Assembly: GCA_964624555.1 (NCBI GenBank) | Contig: CAZUXB010000003.1 | Span: 14,025 to 78,024, forward strand | DNA length: 64,000 nucleotides | DNA from: SXRF01 sp964624555 | GTDB lineage: Bacteria > Pseudomonadota > Alphaproteobacteria > Rickettsiales > SXRF01 | Direction: 5' to 3' | Translations under genes and position numbers: made by a program | Notes under the pieces: model-generated | Seen by the model: the letters and a program-made list of their open reading frames with translations, nothing else | The model's database searches: none | Told to the model about the DNA's origin: nothing | Part shown: positions 30,580 to 38,772 of the stretch, piece after piece | Layout of the letters: each line of letters opens with the position of its first letter | Numbering within the stretch: position 1 is the first letter of the stretch

Positions 30580-32664
30580 TTACAAAAAACTCTGGGGGTC
30601 GATATCGACCTTGATGCGCACGCCGCCGGGGGCTTTGACGCTGTCCACGAGACCGCGCATAACATCCGGTAAGTTAATGTTTCTGGCGCTCTTTACCAGT
30701 AGGCGGTAACGGAATTTTCCGCGCAGCATAAAGAGCGGGGCGGGGGTGGGGCCGTATATGTGGAGTGTTGAGTGTGGAGTGTGGAGTGTGGAAGCGAGGA
30801 TTTTTGCGGTTTTTATGATGGCTTCTTCCTTCTCACCCTCGACGATAACGGCGGCGAGTCTGGCAAAAGGCGGCATCTGCGCATTCTCGCGGGCGGTGAG
30901 CTCGGCGGCAAGGAACGCGTCCCGGTCACCGGAAATAAGTGCTTTTATTACAGGATGTTCGGGCAAATAACTTTGCAGATAGACCTCGCCTTTGATGATC
31001 TCGCGCCCGGCACGGCCTGAAAGCTGGTGCAATAGCTGGTAGGTGCGCTCGGACGCGCGCAGGTCGCCACCCGCTAACCCCAAGTCCGCATCAACTACCC
31101 CCACCACCGCGAGGTCAGCGAAATGGTGGCCCTTGGCGATCATCTGCGTGCCGATGAGCAGGTCGAGCTTTTTCTCGGCCATGTCGCTGATGACCTGCGC
31201 CATGTCGCCATAACCGCCCATACTGTCGCTGGCCATGATCGCAACGTTTGCCTGGGGCAGAAATTCGTGCACCTCTTCAAGCAGGCGTTCCACGCCGGGG
31301 CCACAGGCATGCAGCGTATCCTCAGCCGCGCAGGTGGGGCAGTTTTTAGGGACGGGAATATGGTAGCCGCAGTGGTGGCAGTTCAGGGATGAGTGATGAG
31401 AGGTGAGGGATGAGGGATTTTCTTCCCTCTTCCCTAAACTCTCATCTCTCTTGCCTCTTTTATGGAGCACCAGCCACGCCGAACAATCCGGGCACTGGAA
31501 ACGGTGCCCGCATTTGCGGCAGAGCATCAGCGGCGCGTAGCCGCGGCGGTTTAAAAACAGCATCGCCTGATGCCCGGCGGCAACCGCTTTGGCCAGTTTT
31601 TCGCGCAGCATGGTGGAAATGAACTGGCTGCTGGTGATGGTCTCCTTGCGCATATCAATGGCGTGAATGTGCGGCATTACTGCTTCGCCGTGACGTAGCG
31701 GCAGCGATAACTCACTATATTTACCGGTCTTTGCGTTGTAATGGCTTTCCAGAGAGGGAGTTGCCGACACTAATATAATAGGGAAATGCTCAAAGCGCGC
31801 ACGGGCCACCGCCATGTCGCGGGCATGGTACATCACACCTTCTTCCTGCTTGTAGGAGTGGTCGTGCTCCTCATCGATGATAATGAGGGAGAGATTTTTA
31901 TAAGGCAGGAAAAGGGCGCTACGCGCACCGACGATCACCCGCGCTTCACCGCTTATAATTTTTTGCCAGCCGACACGTTTTTTGGCAGGCGTAATACCCG
32001 AATGCCACACTACCGGCGAACACCCAAAACGCGACTCAAAACGCGCGAGCCATTGCACGGATAAACTTATTTCCGGGAGAAGCACTAGTACTTGGCCGTA
32101 CTCGGTACTCGGTACTCGGTTATTTTCTTTTCCGAGTACAGAGTACGCAGCACCGAGTACCCTTGCTATCGCATCAAAATACACTTCGGTTTTGCCGGAG
32201 CCGGTGACGCCGTCAAGCAAGGTTACCGAAAAACCGTTGCCGAGTTTGCTGCCTATATTATCAGCGGCTTGTTGCTGCACATCGGAAAGTTTGGAGAGTT
32301 TGAGTTTTCCTATGTCGATTGCCGTGTCGATATGGGCGCGGCCAGTTTTGTCTATTTCCTCTATGGGGAGCAACATTTTCAGGACTGCACCCTTAGGTGC
32401 GCAGTTATACCACGCCGCCCAGTCGATGAATTTGCGCAGTTCTTCGGAAATCGGCGGAAATTCCGCGTGCTGTTTGATGACACTTTTCATTTTGGCTGGC
32501 GGCAGGTTGGCGCTGCCTTTTCCCCACACCACACCCAGCGACTCGCTCTTGCCAAAGGGGACGGTAACTATATCGCCGGCTTTAAGCGTCATGCCTTGCG
32601 GCGCGAGGTAATCGAACGCCTGATTTACCACAGTGGGCAGAAGTATCTCAAACTGGTGTTTCAT
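30580..32664 (-). CDS. priA: primosomal replication helicase PriA with three repeat insertions
   Basis: 694-residue superfamily 2 helicase that restarts stalled forks. Walker A GVTGSGKTEVYF, DEEH box (IIIDEEHDHSYKQEEGV), SATPSLES, GTQMIAKGHHF and SGRAGR are intact. Zinc cysteines: CRKCGHRFQCPDC, CHHCGYH, CPTC. Heptad elements are translated in frame near residues 167-189 (32096-32163), 400-426 (31386-31461) and 624-635 (30759-30792). The middle one lies inside the zinc-binding region between two Cys pairs. All helicase motifs survive, so the protein is probably functional. Confidence 0.96.
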   Translation of the reverse strand: MKHQFEILLPTVVNQAFDYLAPQGMTLKAGDIVTVPFGKSESLGVVWGKGSANLPPAKMKSVIKQHAEFPPISEELRKFIDWAAWYNCAPKGAVLKMLLPIEEIDKTGRAHIDTAIDIGKLKLSKLSDVQQQAADNIGSKLGNGFSVTLLDGVTGSGKTEVYFDAIARVLGAAYSVLGKENNRVPSTEYGQVLVLLPEISLSVQWLARFESRFGCSPVVWHSGITPAKKRVGWQKIISGEARVIVGARSALFLPYKNLSLIIIDEEHDHSYKQEEGVMYHARDMAVARARFEHFPIILVSATPSLESHYNAKTGKYSELSLPLRHGEAVMPHIHAIDMRKETITSSQFISTMLREKLAKAVAAGHQAMLFLNRRGYAPLMLCRKCGHRFQCPDCSAWLVLHKRGKRDESLGKREENPSSLTSHHSSLNCHHCGYHIPVPKNCPTCAAEDTLHACGPGVERLLEEVHEFLPQANVAIMASDSMGGYGDMAQVISDMAEKKLDLLIGTQMIAKGHHFADLAVVGVVDADLGLAGGDLRASERTYQLLHQLSGRAGREIIKGEVYLQSYLPEHPVIKALISGDRDAFLAAELTARENAQMPPFARLAAVIVEGEKEEAIIKTAKILASTLHTPHSTLHIYGPTPAPLFMLRGKFRYRLLVKSARNINLPDVMRGLVDSVKAPGGVRIKVDIDPQSFL
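30759..30792 (+). repeat. heptad repeat inside priA (GTGTGGA word)
   Basis: TGTGGAGTGTTGAGTGTGGA plus GTGTGGAGTGTGGAA, a tandem 7-bp word on one strand only, in frame (TLHTPHSTLH). Confidence 0.75.
31386..31461. repeat. heptad-iterated palindrome inside priA zinc region (GATGAGR word)
   Basis: GGGATGAGTGATGAGAGGTG, AGGGATGAGGGA / TTCCCTCTTCCCTAAACTCTCATCTCTCTTGCC. Same words as the element at 8526-8606. Confidence 0.8.
32096..32163. repeat. heptad-iterated palindrome inside priA (GTACTCG word)
   Basis: CGTACTCGGTACTCGGTACT, CGGTTATTTTCTTTTCCGAG, TACAGAGTACGCAGCACCGAGTACC. Same word as 16307-16330 (dnaX) and 35975-36002 (coaBC). Confidence 0.8.
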
Positions 32665-32678
32665 ACTTGCAAAAATTT

Positions 32679-32759
32679 GATGACTAGATTACTAGATGAC
32701 GGGATGATGAGAGAAGTAATTTATCCCGTCATCTCGTTATCTTATCATCTCGTCATCTA
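32679..32759. repeat. heptad-iterated palindrome between priA and fsa
   Basis: GATGACTAGATTACTAGATG, ACGGGATGATGAGAG / TCCCGTCATCTCGTTATC, TTATCATCTCGTCATCT. Lies between divergent genes, so it overlaps the promoter region of both. Confidence 0.8.
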
Positions 32760-32775
32760 AGCGAAAGCCTTTAAA

Positions 32776-33432
32776 ATGAAATTTTTTGTCGATACCGCTG
32801 ACGTAAAAGAAATACGCGAGTTGGCCGCCACCGGCCTGCTCGACGGCGTAACCACCAACCCCACGCTGATTGCCAAATCCGGCCGCGATTTTATCGAGGT
32901 TATCACCGAGATATGCGGGGTGGTGCCCGGTCCGGTATCCGCCGAAGTTGCAGCGACCGACGCTGAAGGCATGATACGCGAAGGCGAGCGCCTCGCCCGC
33001 ATTGCCGATAACATCGCCATCAAAGTGCCTCTGACATGGGACGGTCTCAAAGCCTGCAAATATTTCACCAGCAAGAATGTGATGGTCAATGTGACGTTGT
33101 GTTTCTCAGCCGCACAGGCTATTCTTGCTGCTAAAGCAGGTGCCACTTTCGTGTCGCCGTTCGTTGGCCGCTTGGATGACATCGGCCAGAACGGGCTGGA
33201 ACTCATCGCCGATATCTGCGCCATTTATAACCAGTATGAATATTTCAACACGCAGGTTCTTGTCGCATCGGTGCGCAACCCAACGCATATTGTGGAATCC
33301 GCGAAAATGGGTGCGCATGTGGCAACCATTCCGCCAGCGGTTCTCAAACAACTAGCCGGACACCCGCTGACGGACAAGGGCCTTGCCACCTTCCTTGATG
33401 ACTGGAAAAAAACCGGACAGAAGATCGGCTAA
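32776..33432 (+). CDS. fsa: transaldolase / fructose-6-phosphate aldolase family
   Basis: 218 residues, the short TalC/FSA-type barrel (MKFFVDTADVKEIRELA, GVTTNPTLIAKSG, EVAATDAEGMI). Schiff-base lysine in NIAIKVPLTWDGLKA (about residue 84). Catalyses aldol transfer or cleavage of fructose 6-phosphate. The order priA-fsa-DUF484-xerC is conserved in alphaproteobacteria. No ribosome site is obvious; the start is set by the family N-terminus. Confidence 0.95.
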   Translation: MKFFVDTADVKEIRELAATGLLDGVTTNPTLIAKSGRDFIEVITEICGVVPGPVSAEVAATDAEGMIREGERLARIADNIAIKVPLTWDGLKACKYFTSKNVMVNVTLCFSAAQAILAAKAGATFVSPFVGRLDDIGQNGLELIADICAIYNQYEYFNTQVLVASVRNPTHIVESAKMGAHVATIPPAVLKQLAGHPLTDKGLATFLDDWKKTGQKIG

Positions 33433-33435
33433 GCA

Positions 33436-34152
33436 GTGAGCAGGAAAAAAGAGATATTAAACGAGCTGGGAGTGACCGAAGCGCAGGTGCGTGAGTATCT
33501 GGCGGCACACCCGGAACTGCTGAATAATATATCGCCGCCGAAACGCGACCTTGGCGAAGGGGTCGAGGATTTCCAGCATTACCTGCTTAAAAATTTACAG
33601 AGTAATTCTAAAACGCTCACCCAGCGTTACGAGCTGCTGGTTGATTATTGCCGCGAAAATCTTTCTGCGCAGGCGCAGGTGCATAATGCGGTGCTGAAGA
33701 TCGTTGCTTCGCACAGCATCGAACAACTGCTGGAGATTCTTACTGTCGATATGCTCAGCGTTTTTGACCTTGATGTGGTGCGCCTGGCCATGGAGTCGGA
33801 TGTGGCTTTCGATACGTCTTACGGCGAGCAGAATTATTCCGGTATCGTATTTATTGATTCCGGCACTTCCGATGCGCTCTTTGGTAGTAACAAAAATGTG
33901 ATACTGGTCGGTGATACCGATAGGAACTTGCCTATCGGTTTCGGGCAAATATTTGTGAATTGCGAAGGGCAGGTGGAATCCTGCGCGCTACTGCGCCTCG
34001 ATTCGCAGATGGTCGACAAACATATGATCCTCGCGCTCGGCGTGCGCCATAAGGAACGTTTCCATAGCGGGCAGGGCATGGAACTGCTGCATTTCTTCGC
34101 GCAGGCGGTGGCCATCCAGCTTGATAAATATCTTGATGATCTGACGCTGTAG
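33436..34152 (+). CDS. DUF484 family protein (GAF-like)
   Basis: 238 residues, DUF484: an N-terminal helical part (LGVTEAQVREYLAAHPELL) then a GAF-like domain. Function is not established; it usually lies next to xerC, as here. Begins with GTG 33436, 3 bases after the fsa stop. Its first 19 bases are nearly repeated at the start of the small ORF at 34162. Confidence 0.9.
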   Translation: MSRKKEILNELGVTEAQVREYLAAHPELLNNISPPKRDLGEGVEDFQHYLLKNLQSNSKTLTQRYELLVDYCRENLSAQAQVHNAVLKIVASHSIEQLLEILTVDMLSVFDLDVVRLAMESDVAFDTSYGEQNYSGIVFIDSGTSDALFGSNKNVILVGDTDRNLPIGFGQIFVNCEGQVESCALLRLDSQMVDKHMILALGVRHKERFHSGQGMELLHFFAQAVAIQLDKYLDDLTL

Positions 34153-34161
34153 GAATATCTT

Positions 34162-34302
34162 ATGAGCAGGAAAAAGCAGATGAGTAAAAGACGATTTTTA
34201 AAATTTTTCGAGGAACTTTACTTCTCAAGATTGGCTGATAAAAGACTAAGGGAAAATACAAAATGGTATTCTCATGAAGAAGTCTGGGCAGACAAAAAAT
34301 AG
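34162..34302 (+). CDS. 46-residue basic hypothetical protein
   Basis: Starts MSRKKQMSKRRFLKFFEELY, ends KWYSHEEVWADKK; highly basic N-terminal helix. TAGGAA upstream of ATG 34162. The first bases (TGAGCAGGAAAAA) repeat those of the DUF484 gene start (33437). No family recognised. Confidence 0.4.
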   Translation: MSRKKQMSKRRFLKFFEELYFSRLADKRLRENTKWYSHEEVWADKK

Positions 34303-34310
34303 TTTTATTC

Positions 34311-34390
34311 TGTCATTCCCGCGAAGGCGGGAATCCCTCTCTATACTAATGCAAGACTCTAAAGAGATCCCCGCCTGCGCGGGGATGACA
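34311..34390. repeat. GTCATTCCCGC-type palindromic repeat before xerC
   Basis: GTCATTCCCGCGAAGGCGGGAAT ... GATCCCCGCCTGCGCGGGGATGAC, same family as 3418. Confidence 0.88.
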
Positions 34391-34401
34391 GTGTTCAGGG
34401 C

Positions 34402-35331
34402 ATGAAACACCTGCCCATAACCGCCTCGCTGGTTTCGCTGATCCATGATTGGGAAGGCTGGATGGCAGACAACAAGAACGCTTCCAAATATACCATTATC
34501 TCCTACAAAAATGACCTCGCAAATTTTTTGAATTTCATGAGCGAGCATCTGGGCGGGAATGTCGGCCTGCCGCAACTAAAGGAGCTTGAGAATAAAGACA
34601 TACGCGCGTGGCTGGCGCACCGGGCGCTGGAAAAAAAATACGAAGCATCATCGAACGCGCGTGCACTTTCGACCATCAAAAGTTTTTTCCGCTATCTTGA
34701 AAAACAAGGCAAGACGAAAAACTCGGCGATATTCCATATCCGCGCACCGAAAATAAAAAAATCCCTGCCTAAAGCACTGAATGAAGAGCAAGCGCAGGAT
34801 GCGATGGTTGGGATTGTTACGCAGAATACAGAAAGCTGGGTAAACTCGCGCGATATCGCGCTGCTTACGCTGATCTATGGCTGCGGCCTGCGTATCGGCG
34901 AGGCGCTGTCGCTTACCTACAGCGATATTCCGAAAGGGGAGAGTCTGGTGGTGACGGGTAAAGGAAATAAACAACGCAAACTGCCGGTGCTGCCGCTGAT
35001 AAAAACAGCGATCGCGGAATATGTGGAAGCCTGCCCGTATCCTTTTGAAGCGGCGACACCGCTGTTTTTTGGGTTGCGCGGCGAACCGCTCGACCCCGGT
35101 GTGTTCCAGCGGCAACTACGCACATTGCGCAATAAATTGAACCTGCCCGATACCACCACGCCGCATGCCTTCCGCCACAGCTTTGCGACCCATCTGCTTT
35201 CCGCCGGTGGTGACCTGCGCTCGATACAGGAGCTTCTGGGGCATGCCAGCTTATCTACTACACAACGTTATACCAAAGTGGATAAGGACAGGCTTTTAGC
35301 AGCTTACAAAAACGCGCATCCTAGGGCTTAA
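34402..35331 (+). CDS. xerC: tyrosine recombinase XerC
   Basis: 309 residues. N-terminal SAM-like core-binding domain, then the catalytic residues: R in GCGLRIGEALSL (about 161), H-x-x-R in PHAFRHSFATHLL (about 252-264), and the nucleophile Y in HASLSTTQRYTKV (about 290). Resolves chromosome dimers at dif with XerD. Genomic context (priA-fsa-DUF484) supports a housekeeping Xer rather than a phage integrase. Confidence 0.95.
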   Translation: MKHLPITASLVSLIHDWEGWMADNKNASKYTIISYKNDLANFLNFMSEHLGGNVGLPQLKELENKDIRAWLAHRALEKKYEASSNARALSTIKSFFRYLEKQGKTKNSAIFHIRAPKIKKSLPKALNEEQAQDAMVGIVTQNTESWVNSRDIALLTLIYGCGLRIGEALSLTYSDIPKGESLVVTGKGNKQRKLPVLPLIKTAIAEYVEACPYPFEAATPLFFGLRGEPLDPGVFQRQLRTLRNKLNLPDTTTPHAFRHSFATHLLSAGGDLRSIQELLGHASLSTTQRYTKVDKDRLLAAYKNAHPRA

Positions 35332-35445
35332 ACTCTACTAGCGCCCTAGCGAGTTTACATTTTGCTAACATGCCTTTATATATCAATATTATTTTGTTTT
35401 TTGCAGGCTATTTACATTTAAGAATAGTAGATTATTATATTTCAC

Positions 35446-36657
35446 ATGAAAAAATCTATCCTATTGATAATTAGTGGCAGCATCGCCGCTTATAAGTCGC
35501 TCGACATCATCCGCCGCCTGCGGGAAAATGGGGTTTTGGTGCGCTGTATCGTGACCAAATCCGGTGAGCAATTTGTGACCCCTCTGTCCATCGCAGCCCT
35601 GACCGAGAACACGGTGTATAACGATTTGTGGTCGCTGAAGGATGAAACCGAGATGGGGCATATCCGGTTATCACGCGAGGCGGACCTGGTGGTGGTTGCT
35701 CCGGCTTCGGCTGATATCATCGCTAAAATGGCCAGCGGGCAGGCCAATGACCTTGCCACCGCTACGCTGCTTGCCAGTAACAAACCGCTGCTCGTGGCAC
35801 CGGCGATGAACACCATGATGTGGAACCACGCCGCGACCAAACGTAACCTAAAACAAATAAAAAGCGATGGCGCGCAAATTATTGAGCCGGCATCGGGCAT
35901 GCTTGCTTGCGGCGAAGTGGGGGAGGGTAGGATGGCGGCGGTGGAAACGATTGTGGAAAAGATATTAGAAAAGTTGGGTACTCGGTACTCGGTACTCGGT
36001 GGATTAAGTGCAGTGGTAACTGCTGGTGCTACCATAGAAGCCATCGACCCGGTGCGGTTTTTAAGTAACCATTCCTCCGGCAAGCAGGGTTACGCGGTAG
36101 CGCAGGCGCTCGCCGATGCGGGGGCAAAGGTTACACTCATCAGTGGAAAAACAAATTTGCCCGCGCCGGAAAATGTGAAGCTGGTAAACGTCACCTCCGC
36201 GCAGGAAATGCTCGCTTGCGTGGAGAAAAACCTGCCTGCTGACGTGGCAATTTTTACCGCAGCGGTTGCAGATTTCCGCCCGCAAACTATCGCCAAAAAT
36301 AAAATAAAAAAAGCCGCCGGAAAGGCTGCACCAAAAATCGAGATGGTGGAAAATCCCGATATTCTAAAAACCATTTCCAACCACAAAAAACGCCCGAAAC
36401 TGGTCATCGGTTTTGCAGCGGAAACAGAAAATCTGGCGAAGAATGCCGCCGCCAAACGTAAAAATAAAAACTGCGACTGGATACTGGCTAACGATGTATC
36501 CGAAGGAAAAGTGTTCGATGCTGACAACACCGAAATATTGTTTGTTTCAGGCAGCAAGAACGAAAACTGGGGTGCGATGAGCAAACAGGATGTTGCAAAA
36601 AAATTAGTAGAGAAAATAGCAGCTGAATCGTCACCCCCGCGCAGGCGGGGGGCTTAG
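35446..36657 (+). CDS. coaBC: bifunctional phosphopantothenoylcysteine decarboxylase/synthetase (CoaBC)
   Basis: 403 residues. CoaC half (about 1-175): GSIAAYKSLDIIRRL, APAMNTMMW, GMLACGEVGEGRM (catalytic Cys). CoaB half (about 185-395): VTAGATIEAIDPVRFLSNHSSGKQGYA, AAVADFRP. Two steps of coenzyme A synthesis. The domain linker (about 176-186) is coded by a GTACTCG heptad run at 35975-36002 and the last residues (SPPRRRGA) by a palindromic repeat at 36629. Confidence 0.96.
   Translation: MKKSILLIISGSIAAYKSLDIIRRLRENGVLVRCIVTKSGEQFVTPLSIAALTENTVYNDLWSLKDETEMGHIRLSREADLVVVAPASADIIAKMASGQANDLATATLLASNKPLLVAPAMNTMMWNHAATKRNLKQIKSDGAQIIEPASGMLACGEVGEGRMAAVETIVEKILEKLGTRYSVLGGLSAVVTAGATIEAIDPVRFLSNHSSGKQGYAVAQALADAGAKVTLISGKTNLPAPENVKLVNVTSAQEMLACVEKNLPADVAIFTAAVADFRPQTIAKNKIKKAAGKAAPKIEMVENPDILKTISNHKKRPKLVIGFAAETENLAKNAAAKRKNKNCDWILANDVSEGKVFDADNTEILFVSGSKNENWGAMSKQDVAKKLVEKIAAESSPPRRRGA
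35975..36002 (+). repeat. heptad repeat in coaBC linker (GTACTCG word)
   Basis: Three copies of GGTACTCG in a row, single arm, in frame (GTRYSVLGG). Confidence 0.8.
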
Positions 36658-36691
36658 GCAAAGTGAAGATTCCCGCCTTCGCGGGAATGAC
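36629..36691. repeat. palindromic repeat overlapping the coaBC 3' end
   Basis: GTCACCCCCGCGCAGGCGGGGG ... ATTCCCGCCTTCGCGGGAATGAC; supplies the last codons of coaBC. Confidence 0.85.
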
Positions 36692-36721
36692 AAATTATAT
36701 ATGGTTATATTAGGAGAAAAA

Positions 36722-37177
36722 ATGACCAACGTAAAGATAACAAAATTACCGCACGGTGAAGATTTGCCGCTACCGGCTTATGCAACAAAACAGGCAGCGG
36801 GAGCTGATTTGCTGGCAGCGGTGGATAGCGATATAACACTCGCGCCAATGGAGCGCAAACTGGTGCCAACCGGTATTGCGCTGGCGCTGCCGGAAGGCTA
36901 TGAAGCGCAGGTGCGCCCGCGCTCGGGTCTGGCGCTCAAAAACGGCATTACGCTGCTGAACACGCCGGGTACGATTGATGCCGATTACCGCGGTGAAATA
37001 AAACTATTGCTGATTAATTTAAGTAATGAAAATTTTGTGGTCTCGCGCGGTATGCGTATTGCCCAGCTTATAATTGCACCGGTCGCGCAGGTCTCATGGC
37101 AGGAAGTGGAAACGCTGGATGACACGCAGCGAGCAAGCGGCGGCTTTGGTTCGACCGGGGTAAAAGTCCCGGCATGA
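36722..37177 (+). CDS. dut: dUTP diphosphatase
   Basis: 151 residues from ATG 36722 (AGGAGAAAAA upstream). Trimeric dUTPase motifs: AAGADLLAA, PRSGLALKNGI, NTPGTIDADYRGEI, RGMRIAQLII and the C-terminal RASGGFGSTG arm. Follows coaBC as in many proteobacteria. Start of the regulator gene overlaps its stop. Confidence 0.97.
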   Translation: MTNVKITKLPHGEDLPLPAYATKQAAGADLLAAVDSDITLAPMERKLVPTGIALALPEGYEAQVRPRSGLALKNGITLLNTPGTIDADYRGEIKLLLINLSNENFVVSRGMRIAQLIIAPVAQVSWQEVETLDDTQRASGGFGSTGVKVPA

Positions 37178-37623
37178 TCAGCCCTTCGCGCAAATTATTC
37201 TATGTCGTTGAGGCGATGGTGACGATTGCCTATAACGCCGGGCAGGGGGCGATTTCGAGCAAGGATATCGCGCAGTTGCAGGGCTTGCCGCCGCGTTATT
37301 TGGAACAGTTGATGCAGAAGCTGGTGCGCGGTGGACTCTTACGCGGTGTGCGCGGCCCGCGCGGAGGTTATGTGCTTGCCAAGGAGCGCAGGCGCATTAC
37401 AATCGCCGATATTTACAGCGTGCTCGGCGATGAAAAAGAAGAGGATTACAAGGGCTACAAGGTAACAGCTTTAGGGAAACAGGTAGTCCAGCCGGTGTGG
37501 AATGATTTTGATGGTGTGATAGTGAATCACCTCAAGCAAATAAATCTCGCAGATCTCTGTGAACAGGCAACCGCCAAGCATATTCGCAAGAATTCAGAAG
37601 AAAAAACTGATTTTACTATTTAA
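37174..37623 (+). CDS. Rrf2 family regulator, CymR-like (no Fe-S cysteines)
   Basis: 149-residue winged-helix protein: KLFYVVEAMVTIAYN, SSKDIAQLQGLPPRYLEQLMQKLV and GVRGPRGGYVLAK are the Rrf2 core. The three clustered cysteines that bind a 2Fe-2S cluster in IscR are absent (one late cysteine only). Position just before cysK suggests control of cysteine synthesis, as for CymR with CysK, but that is inference. ATGA overlap with dut. Confidence 0.9.
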   Translation: MISPSRKLFYVVEAMVTIAYNAGQGAISSKDIAQLQGLPPRYLEQLMQKLVRGGLLRGVRGPRGGYVLAKERRRITIADIYSVLGDEKEEDYKGYKVTALGKQVVQPVWNDFDGVIVNHLKQINLADLCEQATAKHIRKNSEEKTDFTI

Positions 37624-37630
37624 CAACACA

Positions 37631-37700
37631 TGTCATATTGAGCGTAGCGAAATATCTCGTCTTTATAAAGTAAAGATCCTTCACTTCGTTCAGGATGACA
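37631..37700. repeat. TGTCATNCTGA-type palindromic repeat before cysK
   Basis: TGTCATATTGAGCGTAGCGAAATAT...ATCCTTCACTTCGTTCAGGATGACA with central TTTATAAAG. Second copy at 47734-47802 in the other orientation. Confidence 0.85.
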
Positions 37701-37724
37701 GAAAATAAAAAAGGAGAAAACATT

Positions 37725-38684
37725 ATGACAACCAAACTAGATAAACCCGGACGCGGCCATATTTATGACAACATCATCGAGACCATAGGCAATACGCCGC
37801 TCATCCGCCTCCACCGCCTCGCGAAAGAAGCGGGCGTAGTTGCCGACATTGTGGTGAAGGCGGAATTCTTCAACCCGCTTTCTTCGGTGAAGGACCGTAT
37901 CGCCCTGTCGATGGTCGAAGCTGCCGAAGCCAGCGGAAAACTTACGCACGACACTGTTCTGGTTGAGCCAACTTCCGGCAATACCGGCATCGCGCTGGCC
38001 TTCGTATGTGCTGCGAAAGGCTACCGTTTGATTCTCACCATGCCGGAAAGTATGTCGCTGGAACGCCGCAAGATTCTTAAACATCTTGGTGCGGAGCTGG
38101 AACTTACCCCGGCTGCAAAAGGCATGCGCGGCGCTATCGAACGCGCTGAAGAAATCGTCAGCCAGAATCCAAAAGCGCTGATGCTGCAACAGTTCAAAAA
38201 TCCATCCAACCCGGAAATCCACCGCCGCACCACCGCCGAAGAAATTTGGGCTGATACTGATGGCAAGGTCGATGTGTTCATCACCGGTGTAGGTACCGGC
38301 GGCACTGTTACCGGAACTGCGCAGGTGCTGAAACAACGCAAGCCGGGCGTGAAAATTGTAGCGGTGGAGCCGGAGGATAGTCCGGTGCTTTCCGGCGGCA
38401 AACCGGGGCCACATAAAATTCAGGGTATTGGCGCCGGGTTCGTGCCGGATGTGTTGCAGAAGGACCTGGTTGATGAGATCATAACCATCGGCAACGAAAC
38501 CGCTTTCGCTACCGCCCGCAAACTTTCCAAACTCGAAGGTATACCGGTGGGTATTTCCTCCGGCGCGACTATCGCGGCAGCGCTGGAAGTTGGCGCACGG
38601 CCAGAGATGAAAGGCAAGCTTATTGTCGTTATTGCCGCATCATCAGCAGAGCGTTATCTGAGCACTGATCTGTTCGCGGAATAA
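37725..38684 (+). CDS. cysK: cysteine synthase A
   Basis: 319 residues from ATG 37725 (AAGGAG upstream). PLP lysine in NPLSSVKDRIALSM (about residue 52), TSGNTGIALAF phosphate loop, GTGGTVTGTA, GISSGATIAAAL. Uses O-acetylserine and the sulfide made by the operon at 1-8939 to make cysteine. Preceded by an Rrf2 regulator. Confidence 0.96.
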   Translation: MTTKLDKPGRGHIYDNIIETIGNTPLIRLHRLAKEAGVVADIVVKAEFFNPLSSVKDRIALSMVEAAEASGKLTHDTVLVEPTSGNTGIALAFVCAAKGYRLILTMPESMSLERRKILKHLGAELELTPAAKGMRGAIERAEEIVSQNPKALMLQQFKNPSNPEIHRRTTAEEIWADTDGKVDVFITGVGTGGTVTGTAQVLKQRKPGVKIVAVEPEDSPVLSGGKPGPHKIQGIGAGFVPDVLQKDLVDEIITIGNETAFATARKLSKLEGIPVGISSGATIAAALEVGARPEMKGKLIVVIAASSAERYLSTDLFAE

Positions 38685-38772
38685 GTGCTAGTGGCTAGTG
38701 CTAGTGACCAGTATGAAAAAAAATAATGAAAATTGTTGTCTACTGGCCACTAGCCACCAGTCACTAGACACT
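38683..38772. repeat. heptad-iterated palindrome between cysK and the MoeB-like gene (CTAGTGG word)
   Basis: GTGCTAGTGGCTAGTGCTAG, TGACCAGTATG ... CTACTGGCCACTAGCCACC, AGTCACTAGACAC. It contains the likely start codon of the next gene, so its right arm is translated as the N-terminus. Confidence 0.82.

Noticed and set aside
34402..35331. Phage or island integrase
   Set aside because: Neighbours (priA, fsa, DUF484) and sequence fit housekeeping XerC; no attachment repeats or phage genes nearby.
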